DNA from: an uncultured Methanospirillum sp.
Lineage (GTDB): Archaea; Halobacteriota; Methanomicrobia; Methanomicrobiales; Methanospirillaceae
NCBI RefSeq assembly: GCF_963668475.1
Contig: NZ_OY764544.1
Coordinates: 3,038,001-3,102,000 of the forward strand
Length of the DNA: 64,000 nt
Direction of reading: 5' to 3'
The translations under genes were made by a program, and so were the position numbers. Below the pieces are notes generated by a model that made no database searches, was not told the origin of the DNA, and saw only the letters and a program-made list of their open reading frames with translations. Shown piece after piece: positions 54,542 to 63,576 of the stretch. Positions within the stretch are counted from its first letter, which is position 1. Each line of letters begins with the position of its first letter.

Positions 54542-57358
54542 TTAAGATCTGAATTCACTTCCAAACATTAATTGAATATCTCCAACTTTGGAATTTTTTA
54601 GCCGCATGGAAATTCCTTCAGTATTCCATGTATTATGTTCGACATATGTTGTTACAGATTTGAGTTTATCCAAGTCTGTTTGAGCTTTATTTTTTGCTGC
54701 ACTGCTGTATTTTCCCCTGTTTTCCTCCAAAAATTTTTTCTTTTCATTCGCAGAATTCAATATCTCGAGAATTTCAAGCCTCCTCTCTCTCTCCGGGAGA
54801 GTGAGAGAATGGTCTTGATCCTGTGGGAGAATATGTAAAATAAAGGGATCAATATTGTTCAAAGATGGGTCGATCCTTCCAATAATATCCGGAATATCAG
54901 GATTGACATAGATATATGATATATTATCTATCGAATACTCTCTCATTACAGGTTTATTGACTGATTTATCTGTCCTGATTCCTACAGCACAATGATGAGT
55001 CCCTGGAAATGAGAGAAAAACAACATCATATCCAGCTCGATAGAGAAGTCCATATAAAAATATGGCTTTATCTGGTGAACTAGCCTTTTTATCATGAAGG
55101 ACTTCAACAGGATACCTGATAGTCGGTTCATTGACCAGAGGAATCTGTTGAATAAAAGTACACATGAGATCGAGGGTTTCACTATCTGAAAGCTGATTTT
55201 CTGTTGAACATTTCTTTATGAGATATGTAATATTTTCAATTGTATCAACGGTTATCGAATCTGAAAGTGCTCCATTTAAAAGATATATCCATTGATTTGG
55301 ATCTTTACTGGTAATATTTACATCCAAATTTTTGCTCTTTTGTGCACCCAGATATACTCCTCTGTCGATGGTCACAGAAATGGGATATGTTATATCTTTG
55401 ATATGTACATTGAAATTACGTTCAGCAAATGGTGGGATGACTATTGTTTCTGGGATTATACGTTGGTATGAATAATTTTCAACGAAATTATTTTCTTGAT
55501 TCGTAAGTGGTTGAATAGAAGTGTAATTCTCAGTTTTTTGTAATATAATAAGTGAAGAGAGATATTCTCCATTACAATTAAAAAGTTGAATTCTGTTGTT
55601 ACCTGAATCCGCAACAGATAGTATTCCTTCCTGAGAATCAGAACGTGGTGCATAGTCAATATGTCTGGGATTATTAAATTGCCCGGGATTTGATCCTTTT
55701 GACCCCCAGGATATTACGAAATTGCCCAATGGATCGAATTTGAATATTGTATTCGATCCGGCATCAAGGACATAGATATTACCCTGTTCATCTGTAATTG
55801 CACTGGTTATTTCACTGAATAAATCCGGTCGTGTGGATCCTCCAAGGATAAGTCTGATGTTTCCAGAAAAATCTGATACGATAATACTATGGTTTCCCTG
55901 ATCTGTTATCAGGAACGTATTATTTTGGAGCGAAACATCAACTGGTGATAGAAGCTTTACCTGATTTGGAATATCAGGCAGATCATCACCTCTTACGTTA
56001 GATATTACAGGTTTATTTCCAAAAAGATGATCTATCAGATCGAATAATGAAATATGTTTTTGTGGTACATTAGTGATAACTGAAGGGGTAAAAGTATCTA
56101 CTTTTGGAGAACTGTTTGATGTGAGATTGTCTGATCTATTAGTTGTAATATTATTTGAAATCTGGAAAATCCTGAATTGCGCCTGTTCAAGGCTTTTCCG
56201 GGTATTTGTCAGATTTGGATTTATGGAAATACATTGGTTAAATGCTCTTGCTGCATCGTGATACTGTTCCAATCCCATGAGTGCCTGACCTTTTCCATTC
56301 CAGGCACTGGTATCGTTTTTATTAATTTTTATTGCCTGATCAAATGATTCTCGAGATCCCAGATAATCTTTAAGACTCAATTGGAGGTTACCTCTGTCGA
56401 TCCACGCTTCTGAATAATTAGGATTATTGGCTAATGCCTGATCAAGTGCAGTCATTGCTTCGAATTGTTTTTTAATAACTTGTAGGCATCTTGCTTTATT
56501 TCTCCATGCAGGAGCATATGATTCATTCAACACAATAACATGATCATACGAACTAACTGCTTCATCATGCCGCTTGAGTGTCTGGAGAATATCTCCCCGA
56601 CTATTCCAGGCCCATATTGAGTTTGAATCAATTTTTATCACCTGATCATAAATGTTTAAAGCTTCGCTATACTTTTTTAATGTCGATAGAACTCCTGCTT
56701 TTCCGGTATATGCGGGAATATAACTTGAATTTATTATTAAGACCTGATTATATACATCAAGAGCATCATCATATTTTTTTACATTTTGGAGGGCACTGGC
56801 TTTATTGAGATAGAATGAAAGTGATTTTGGATCCAATTTGATAGCCTGATCATATTCGGCAATGGATTCATTGTACCGTTTCAGACTTTGTAGAACTGCT
56901 GCCTTACTTATATACCCAGAAGTCAGGTTTGGATTAATTGTAATGACTTTATCAAATGCGATAAGAGCCTTATCAAAATTGTTTCCACTTTTCAGGGAAT
57001 TTCCTTTCCCATTCCATGCCTTGACATTGTCTGGATCTAATGCAAGTACTCTATCAAACGCCGCTATGGAATCGTTAAATAGTTTTAAACTCTGATAGGC
57101 GTTCCCTTTTCCCATCCAGGGTTCCGGATAACTCTGGTTGATAGATATTGCTTTTTCATACAGCTCAATTGCTTCTTGATATTTGCTGCTTTTTGCGAGA
57201 TTATTTCCTTGAGTATATAGGTCCACTGCTGTTTGGTTTTCAGCGATGCATATGCAACACACAAGAGAGCACGTGATTGTAATTAAAATAAAAAAAGAAA
57301 TTTTATGAAATTGTTTCCGATGTGAATGTACATGACATGAAGTTATATCGGCTTTCAT
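54542..57358 (-). CDS. Large exported TPR - NHL propeller - transglutaminase-like protein
   Basis: 938 residues. A membrane or signal segment (about 20-40) is followed by about ten tetratricopeptide repeats (45-400; A...YDQ.I...P....AW...G..L). A low-complexity linker leads to NHL-type propeller strands (about 460-600; DQGNHSIIVSDFSGNIRLILGG, DSGNNRIQLFNCNGEYLSSL). A transglutaminase-like region (about 690-800; IRYPVEVLHDKKASSPDKAIFLYGLLYRAGYDVV, then HHCAVG) comes next. The expected catalytic Cys of the Gly-Asp-Cys motif is absent. Probably a scaffold at the cell surface. Confidence 0.8.
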   Translation of the reverse strand: MKADITSCHVHSHRKQFHKISFFILITITCSLVCCICIAENQTAVDLYTQGNNLAKSSKYQEAIELYEKAISINQSYPEPWMGKGNAYQSLKLFNDSIAAFDRVLALDPDNVKAWNGKGNSLKSGNNFDKALIAFDKVITINPNLTSGYISKAAVLQSLKRYNESIAEYDQAIKLDPKSLSFYLNKASALQNVKKYDDALDVYNQVLIINSSYIPAYTGKAGVLSTLKKYSEALNIYDQVIKIDSNSIWAWNSRGDILQTLKRHDEAVSSYDHVIVLNESYAPAWRNKARCLQVIKKQFEAMTALDQALANNPNYSEAWIDRGNLQLSLKDYLGSRESFDQAIKINKNDTSAWNGKGQALMGLEQYHDAARAFNQCISINPNLTNTRKSLEQAQFRIFQISNNITTNRSDNLTSNSSPKVDTFTPSVITNVPQKHISLFDLIDHLFGNKPVISNVRGDDLPDIPNQVKLLSPVDVSLQNNTFLITDQGNHSIIVSDFSGNIRLILGGSTRPDLFSEITSAITDEQGNIYVLDAGSNTIFKFDPLGNFVISWGSKGSNPGQFNNPRHIDYAPRSDSQEGILSVADSGNNRIQLFNCNGEYLSSLIILQKTENYTSIQPLTNQENNFVENYSYQRIIPETIVIPPFAERNFNVHIKDITYPISVTIDRGVYLGAQKSKNLDVNITSKDPNQWIYLLNGALSDSITVDTIENITYLIKKCSTENQLSDSETLDLMCTFIQQIPLVNEPTIRYPVEVLHDKKASSPDKAIFLYGLLYRAGYDVVFLSFPGTHHCAVGIRTDKSVNKPVMREYSIDNISYIYVNPDIPDIIGRIDPSLNNIDPFILHILPQDQDHSLTLPERERRLEILEILNSANEKKKFLEENRGKYSSAAKNKAQTDLDKLKSVTTYVEHNTWNTEGISMRLKNSKVGDIQLMFGSEFRS

Positions 57359-57474
57359 ATTATTATCTTCAATAAAATTTAAACTCCGGATAAGACTTAC
57401 AATGCAATTTGGTTTTATTTTGAAAGTTGCATCAAATAATGTGATGAAAATTCGTCAGCCAGGAATACAAATAA

Positions 57475-57855
57475 TCATCGGTTATTTAAAAATTCACCAA
57501 TATGATCAAGTGTATGAGTTGCATCCAGGGAAATTGGAATCGTTTGTCCTTTCTCTGGGTTGTATGAGATCTGTTGAGAATATTCCTCATATCCTTCCAT
57601 TATTACAACCACTTCATGATATGGAGAAGCATCCTCCTTCACCTGAATCAAAGCAGGAGTATAACCGTAAGATTTGCCATCAAAAATGACCTCACCGGTT
57701 TGTGGGGATGATTCTACTTTGAAATATCCATAATCAGAATTGACCGCAGAAACCACTGCCCCTATGCTGCATATTATTGAAATCATTAATAGAGCGAAAA
57801 ATCCACCCCGGAGTTTTTTATATTCAATATGAAAAAGTCCTGACTGAAGTGACAT
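57475..57855 (-). CDS. PEGA-domain membrane-anchored protein
   Basis: 126 residues. A membrane anchor (about 18-38) is followed by one PEGA domain (YFKVESSPQTGEVIFDGKSYGYTPALIQV...YHEVVVIMEGYEEYSQQI), a small beta fold of surface proteins. The last residues (IPISLDATHTLDHIGEF) faintly recall the IDHID block of the neighbouring secreted proteins. The promoter has the shared element with TATA about 30 nt from the ATG, which implies little or no leader. Confidence 0.82.
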   Translation of the reverse strand: MSLQSGLFHIEYKKLRGGFFALLMISIICSIGAVVSAVNSDYGYFKVESSPQTGEVIFDGKSYGYTPALIQVKEDASPYHEVVVIMEGYEEYSQQISYNPEKGQTIPISLDATHTLDHIGEFLNNR

Positions 57856-57880
57856 ATCTTATTCTCTTCAAATTTCGTAT

Positions 57881-57904
57881 ATGAATATTTGCCATGCAAT
57901 AGAA
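57881..57904 (-). promoter_or_regulatory. Shared surface-regulon promoter element, copy 5
   Basis: On the minus strand TTCTATTGCATGGC (57904-57891) is followed by AAATATTCATATACG (57890-57876). The PEGA gene ATG is at 57855. Confidence 0.6.
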
Positions 57905-58020
57905 GCTTTGGGTAATTATTTTGCATATAGGCAATCACAAACCGATATATTATGGGCTCAAAATTAAGGACTGGGTTTAATGGGGTATTTTTTCTAAAGT
58001 TATATTCTAATAAATGACTC

Positions 58021-58047
58021 TCGGGATTGTGAATCCCGAAAAAAAAT
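58021..58047. terminator. Perfect hairpin beside an A/T run
   Basis: TCGGGATT-GTG-AATCCCGA (58021-58039) followed on the plus strand by a run of A. Read on the minus strand the T-run comes before the hairpin. It lies about 180 bp downstream of the secreted-protein gene at 58218, whose transcripts may end in the T-run. Confidence 0.35.
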
Positions 58048-58217
58048 GAACATCAAAAGTTTAAACATCAGGATATAGACCTAGAATCACCATCTGGAGA
58101 AAATTGAAGGTTCAAATGTATCAATCTCCTATGTGAATCTGATTAGTGTTTCATAGATATCCGATTACTCACTGAAAGTATTACTCTGTTTTAATTTAGG
58201 GGAAAATGGGAAAAAAT

Positions 58218-58847
58218 TTATGCAGGGTTTGCGTGAAATCCGAGTGTTCCTGAAGTCCCGGCAAGCACAATATCTTTGGAGCCATCAAAGCCAGATCCGT
58301 TATATTGTGCTTTCACGGTCATTGTGATTGGATACTGTTTTCCTGCATATTTAAACGTCGCATCGTTTGAATAGATCACCAGATTTCCAGTGGATGGCGT
58401 TAAGGTTCCTGTTACTGTTCCATGTACTTTTACTGTCCATCCTTGTTCAATAAATTTAAAATCTACTGTACCTGATACTTTGTTATCTGCTGTTATGGTA
58501 AAGTTGATTGTTGTTCCCCCTTCGAAGGGTTTTCCATCTGAAGTGGTAATTTTCTCCATTGAATTTTCAATATATGCTCCAGCGACATTCATCGCTGCTT
58601 TTTGAGCACTAGTCGAGATCTTATTTTTTTCGGATATTTCCTTTGCTTTTTCTGCAAATTTTTGTTGATCTTCAGTTGAAACACCGAGACTGGTAAGGAG
58701 GGATCCATCAGAATCAGGGATGTTTCCCTTGTTCTCACCTTCCTGGCCAGTAACCGCTTCTCCAAAGACTGATGCAACCTGGGTGGCAATCAGAATAAGA
58801 AGAATCAAGCTGAATATTTTTGTTCTGATAGTTACTGGCCGTGTCAT
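58218..58847 (-). CDS. Secreted protein, unknown function
   Basis: 209 residues from the ATG at 58847, which has GGAGATGA about 5 nt upstream and is followed directly by a signal peptide (TKIFSLILLILIATQVASVFG). The mature protein has a helical part (EDQQKFAEKAKEISEKNK) then beta strands rich in Gly/Thr (VSGTVDFKFIEQGWTVKVHGTVTGTL). No known family. A weaker relative of the shared promoter motif lies at about 58982-59006. Confidence 0.7.
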   Translation of the reverse strand: MTRPVTIRTKIFSLILLILIATQVASVFGEAVTGQEGENKGNIPDSDGSLLTSLGVSTEDQQKFAEKAKEISEKNKISTSAQKAAMNVAGAYIENSMEKITTSDGKPFEGGTTINFTITADNKVSGTVDFKFIEQGWTVKVHGTVTGTLTPSTGNLVIYSNDATFKYAGKQYPITMTVKAQYNGSGFDGSKDIVLAGTSGTLGFHANPA

Positions 58848-59266
58848 GATTTTCATCTCCATAAAAGCCGGGGTTAAGTCCCAACGCTGTATGACTCTTA
58901 ATATTAGTCCTGGTGGGAAATACTCTTCATATGGAGTGCTAATTTTTAAAAAAACCGTTTCTAATTTAAATTGGATGAATTGAATATATATTGTGTAGTG
59001 CAATAAACACAAATATATAGTATTACTTGTTCTCTCATTCTACTCTGCTACAATCAAAGAATAGGCACTCAAAAGACCAAAAAAATGGAGATATTTGAAA
59101 GAAAAATATTATCCCTGGCTATATATCTAGAAGTGATTGACAGAGTCTTGATGAAATGATAGGAATAGTCACCAGAGTAGTTTTGAGTAAAGGAACGAGA
59201 AATAAATCCAAACTACCAGATCGGTATTAGTACTGTTATTTTAGGATTACATACTAATATCTGACC
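58848..59266. other. Divergent intergenic region
   Basis: 419 bp between the secreted-protein gene and the DUF1616 gene. On the minus strand TTTATTGCACTACA followed by CAATATATATTC (59006-58982) resembles the shared promoter element with a changed GC core. On the plus strand no clear TATA box was found close to 59267. No gene seen. Confidence 0.4.
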
Positions 59267-60262
59267 ATGGGTCTGTCGCAACCCCAGGATCCCTGGTATG
59301 ATAAAATATTTATTGCGTTTTTTGAAGAGAAATTATTCCCTGATATAAAACTGATTCTGGTCTGGCTGTTATTTACCTGTGCGGTGATCTATCTTCCGAT
59401 ACTTAATTCCTCAGTACTTCGTCCAATTATTGCACTTCCCATGATTCTTTTCATTCCTGGATATACTCTGATAGCCGCCTTATTTCCTGATAAAAATGAT
59501 ATTGATATGATAGAGCGTGTTGCTCTCTCATTTGGGCTTTCTATTGCAGTTGTTCCTCTGATTGGGTTGGGATTGAATTATACTCCCTGGGGTATCAGAC
59601 TGGACCCAATTGTTATTTCTCTCATAATTTTCACCGTGGCAATGATCTGTATTGCACAATATCGCCGTGTGGTACTACCGATGGAACAACGTCTTACGAT
59701 ACCCTTCCATATTGTCATAACGGAAATTAAGAATGAATTCTTTCCAACAAATGTATCAAAGGTGGATCGTATTCTCTCAATTATTTTGCTCATAGCGATA
59801 ATCGGAGCCATAGGGACAACGATCTATGTAATTCTTGTACCAAAGGAAGGAGAAAAATTTTCTGAATTTTATATTCTCGGCGAGAAAAAAATGGCTGCCG
59901 ATTATCCCGATATTCTTTTTACTGGTACTGAATATCCTATGTATATTGGGGTGGGTAATCATGAATTTCGAAATGTTACCTATATGATTGAAACATATCT
60001 GGTGAACATGCAATTTGATGAGCGAACCAATACTTCAACGATTACTAGTATGGATCGTCAGGATCAAATTCCAGTATTTCTTATTCACAATGAGACAACC
60101 ATCCTACCGTATAATCTTACCTCCTCAAAAACAGGGTATAACCGGGTTGAGTTTCTCCTTTTTAATGAGAGCATCCCCTCAGATACTGTCACCGGATTTG
60201 ATCGGATCAATGCAAGTTATCGTGACCTGCACCTATGGGTGAAAACCCGGGTTCCCATATAA
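59267..60262 (+). CDS. DUF1616 membrane protein
   Basis: 331 residues. About five membrane helices up to residue 130 (ILFIPGYTLIAALFPDKNDIDMIERVALSFGLSIAVVPLIGLGL is the DUF1616 hallmark), another at about 166-187, then an extracellular beta-rich domain (190-331) with YPMYIGVGNHEFRNVTY. DUF1616 proteins are common in methanogens, often near surface-glycan genes. Function unknown. Confidence 0.85.
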   Translation: MGLSQPQDPWYDKIFIAFFEEKLFPDIKLILVWLLFTCAVIYLPILNSSVLRPIIALPMILFIPGYTLIAALFPDKNDIDMIERVALSFGLSIAVVPLIGLGLNYTPWGIRLDPIVISLIIFTVAMICIAQYRRVVLPMEQRLTIPFHIVITEIKNEFFPTNVSKVDRILSIILLIAIIGAIGTTIYVILVPKEGEKFSEFYILGEKKMAADYPDILFTGTEYPMYIGVGNHEFRNVTYMIETYLVNMQFDERTNTSTITSMDRQDQIPVFLIHNETTILPYNLTSSKTGYNRVEFLLFNESIPSDTVTGFDRINASYRDLHLWVKTRVPI

Positions 60263-60410
60263 TGGTAATAACACATAAACGATAGAAAATCCTCTAATGT
60301 TCAACCATCTTCGTTGAAATCACTGTTTTTATTGTCAAGATTACTGTTTTGTGGTATGATAGGATTAATAAAAATATTAATCTGGTTGAATCAATCACAA
60401 TGATACATAT

Positions 60411-62630
60411 ATGCTCTCGGCCCTGTATGTCGATGATGAACCAGTTCTTTTGGATGTAGTAAAACAATTTTTAGAAAGAACAGGCGATATTATTGTTTAT
60501 CAGGCCGATTCAGCTCATTCTGCTCTTTCGATATTGAGAACGACTGATATCGATGTAATCATATCAGATTATGATATGCCAGAATTAAATGGCATTGAAT
60601 TTTTAAAAATAGTCCGGCAATCTGGAAATTTGATTCCGTTTATTATTTTTACTGGAAAAGGATGCGAAGAAACTATTATTCAGGCTCTTGATGAAGGGGC
60701 CGACTCGTACATTTCCAAAACAGCAGACCTAAAAATTTTGTCATACGAACTACGACAGAAAATTGATAAGGTAATTAGATTAAAGGTCGCTGAAGAGAAG
60801 TTGAGGAGGAAAAGTAGAGAATGGGATGGAATTTTTAATAATACTGAAATCGCCACCCTTGTTCTTGATCCCTCACATCTGATCCTATCTGCAAATAGGG
60901 CTGCTATGAAATTGTTTGGAAAATCTGAAGAAGAGTTAGTTGGTCAACGATGGTTTTTGTTTTTCTTTGGGAACTGTCAGTTACCATCCGGTCCGTTTTC
61001 ACGGGTTATCGAATCAAAATCATTTGAATCCGAAGAAATAACTAGTGTCCTGTTAAAAAAGACATTTCAAATATCATGCACACCAGTCCTGAATGAAAAG
61101 GGAGATATTGAAAAGATTATATTTCGGGCTTCAGATATCACCCATAAAAAGAAAATAGAAGAGGAATTGCAGAAGTATAGGGAGAATCTTGAAGAACTCA
61201 TTAATGAACGGACACATGAACTTGCATTAGCTAAAGAACAGGCCGAATTGGCTAATAAAGCAAAGAGTACTTTTCTCTCCCATATGAGTCATGAGCTGAG
61301 AACCCCGTTGAATGCTATCCTTGGCTATGCTCAAATAATGCAGAGATATCCGAATATTACAAATGAACAAAAAGAACAGCTTCAGACTATTAATACGAGT
61401 GGAAAACACCTTCTTTCATTAATTAACGATCTCCTTGATCTCAGTAAAATTGAGGCTAACGCCATTCATCTGGAAAAAAAGCCTTTCTCTCTCTTTTCCC
61501 TCCTTGAAGAAGTATATAACATTACAAAGATGCAAGCTGAAGAAAAAAATCTTGTGTTATCATTTGAAATAGTGAACTCACTCCCTCTTTGTGTTTCAGG
61601 TGATGAAGGCAAATTGCGTCAGATTTTAATTAATGTCCTAAGCAATGCAATTAAATATACTGACGTGGGAAAGGTAATCTTTCGAGTCAGTTATAATACA
61701 CCATCTCAAGAGTTCTTAAAATGTGAAATAATTGACACTGGACGAGGTATTCCAAATGATAAAGAAAAAGAGATCTTTCTCCCCTTTACTCAGGTTGGAA
61801 TTCACGGTGAAACCTCAGAAGGAACAGGTCTGGGACTTGCAATTACTAAAAGTCTGGTGGAATTCATTGGTGGAACAATTTTACTACAAAGTGTGGTTGG
61901 ATCTGGTTCAACTTTTACCATCATTATTCCACTTCCTACTTCATTCGATTTTATTCCAAATGAAAAAGTATGTAATAATATTATCGGATACGAAGGGAAT
62001 CGGAAAAAAATCCTGATAGTGGACGATAATGTTTCGAATGCATTATTCCTTACTGATCTATTGCAGCCTCTTGACTTTAGTATATTAAAAGCAGCAAATG
62101 GGGAAGAGGCCGTAGAAATTACAAAAAAAGAACGGCCTGATCTTCTATTACTGGATTACGTGATGAAAGGGATGAACGGTCTTGATGTTATTCATTATAT
62201 TAGGAATAATCCCGAATTTAATACAATCAGGATTATTGGGATATCAGCTTCAGTATTAGGAAGTGAATTTGAACAAGATTTTAAGTCAAAGTGTGATGAT
62301 TTTTTAGTAAAACCTGTTGATATTGAATTATTATTAGACCGGATTGGAAAACAACTCAACATAAATTGGAAGGAGCTGCGTTCAGATAATATCTCAAATT
62401 CATTATATATTGAAAAAAGAATTGAAAATGGTCATCTGCCATCAGAAGAAATCCTAAAACTAATTGAATTGTGTGCAAAACAAGGTAATTTTTCTCGGAT
62501 TAAACAGATTTTGATTCAATTAGAGGAAAAAGAGGATGTTGATTCATCCTTTATTCGAAAAATCCGTCAATATAGTGTGAAATTCAATGATGATGCCATT
62601 GTTTCATACATCAGGAGTCTTTCTTTATGA
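60411..62630 (+). CDS. Hybrid histidine kinase: REC-PAS-HisKA-HATPase-REC
   Basis: 739 residues. A receiver domain comes first (about 3-120, phospho-acceptor Asp53 in IISDYDMPELNG). Then a PAS domain (about 135-245), a coiled coil (248-285), and HisKA with His294 in SHMSHELRTPLNAILGY. HATPase motifs follow (ILINVLSNAIKYT, DTGRGIP, EGTGLGLAI), then a second receiver (about 525-645, LLLLDYVMKGMNG) and a C-terminal tail. No membrane segment, so it is cytoplasmic. It overlaps the next gene by 4 bp. The signal sensed is unknown. Confidence 0.93.
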   Translation: MLSALYVDDEPVLLDVVKQFLERTGDIIVYQADSAHSALSILRTTDIDVIISDYDMPELNGIEFLKIVRQSGNLIPFIIFTGKGCEETIIQALDEGADSYISKTADLKILSYELRQKIDKVIRLKVAEEKLRRKSREWDGIFNNTEIATLVLDPSHLILSANRAAMKLFGKSEEELVGQRWFLFFFGNCQLPSGPFSRVIESKSFESEEITSVLLKKTFQISCTPVLNEKGDIEKIIFRASDITHKKKIEEELQKYRENLEELINERTHELALAKEQAELANKAKSTFLSHMSHELRTPLNAILGYAQIMQRYPNITNEQKEQLQTINTSGKHLLSLINDLLDLSKIEANAIHLEKKPFSLFSLLEEVYNITKMQAEEKNLVLSFEIVNSLPLCVSGDEGKLRQILINVLSNAIKYTDVGKVIFRVSYNTPSQEFLKCEIIDTGRGIPNDKEKEIFLPFTQVGIHGETSEGTGLGLAITKSLVEFIGGTILLQSVVGSGSTFTIIIPLPTSFDFIPNEKVCNNIIGYEGNRKKILIVDDNVSNALFLTDLLQPLDFSILKAANGEEAVEITKKERPDLLLLDYVMKGMNGLDVIHYIRNNPEFNTIRIIGISASVLGSEFEQDFKSKCDDFLVKPVDIELLLDRIGKQLNINWKELRSDNISNSLYIEKRIENGHLPSEEILKLIELCAKQGNFSRIKQILIQLEEKEDVDSSFIRKIRQYSVKFNDDAIVSYIRSLSL

Positions 62631-63532
62631 GTTATGATAAGAACTTTGAAAAATCATCAATTATTTTGGTGGTCGATGATACTCCAGCATCTGTTGGAAT
62701 GATTCAGGCTGCCCTGGAACAGGAAAATTATCAGGTTTTAATAGCCACCAGTGGGGAAAAAGCACTGGAAAGAATTAGTCTTATTGAACCTGATCTCATT
62801 CTTTTGGACATCATGATGCCAGGTATTGATGGATATGAAACATGTCTCCAGCTTAAATCAAATGAAAAAACCAAAAAAATTCCGGTAATTTTTCTTTCAG
62901 CATTATCAGATTCTTTCGATAAAGTGAGAGCATTCAGCATTGGTGGGGTGGATTATCTCACGAAGCCAGTAGAACCTGAAGAACTCCTTATCCGGGTAAA
63001 AAATCATATTAGATTAAACCAACTGGAACGAGAGTTGGTTAAGGCAAACACGGAACTTGACGATCGCATACGACAAAATTGTTCTGCACTGACGTATGCA
63101 AATGAGGAGTTAAATGAAAAAGAAGGTCTATTGCAGGTAATATTTAATTTATCACCAATTGGCATTGCGATATTTGGGCTTGATGGAAAAATTCAAAGTT
63201 TAAATCAAGCCCTGGAACAATTTTTTGGTTTTTCAAAAAGTTCTGATTATGATTCATATAATATTTTTTTAGATACGAATTTTAGTAATCAGATGATATC
63301 ACGGATAAAAAAAATGGAGATATTTGAATATAATGGGATTTATGATTTTGAGAGAGTAAAATCTAATAAATTGTATCATACAAAAAAGGGTGGGTCATTA
63401 TATTATGAAATGAAAATTATTCCTTATGGGGGAGTAGGTGTGAGTGATCCTGTAGGATATATCCTTTTTATACAAGATATCACTGAGTGGAAACAAAGTG
63501 AACGAATAATGAAAAAAACATCCTATTCATAG
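62627..63532 (+). CDS. Response regulator with C-terminal PAS domain
   Basis: 301 residues. Receiver domain at about 11-125 with VVDDTP and the phospho-acceptor Asp61 in LILLDIMMPGIDGY, and the conserved Lys in LTKPVEPEEL. A coiled coil (about 130-165) and a PAS domain (about 165-290, ending IQDITEWKQSE) follow. The protein stops just where a kinase or output domain would start. It is translationally coupled to the hybrid kinase (ATGA), its likely phosphodonor. Confidence 0.88.
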   Translation: MSYDKNFEKSSIILVVDDTPASVGMIQAALEQENYQVLIATSGEKALERISLIEPDLILLDIMMPGIDGYETCLQLKSNEKTKKIPVIFLSALSDSFDKVRAFSIGGVDYLTKPVEPEELLIRVKNHIRLNQLERELVKANTELDDRIRQNCSALTYANEELNEKEGLLQVIFNLSPIGIAIFGLDGKIQSLNQALEQFFGFSKSSDYDSYNIFLDTNFSNQMISRIKKMEIFEYNGIYDFERVKSNKLYHTKKGGSLYYEMKIIPYGGVGVSDPVGYILFIQDITEWKQSERIMKKTSYS

Positions 63533-63576
63533 CAATGTTTAAATTGAATCGTTCATATCCTAATACCATAGAATAT

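Larger units (their letters stand above)
57856..58217. other. Intergenic region with promoter element and hairpin
   Basis: 362 bp without a gene. It holds promoter copy 5 (57876-57904) and a perfect 8-bp hairpin (58021-58039) next to an A-run. The rest, up to the end of the next gene, shows no feature. Confidence 0.5.
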
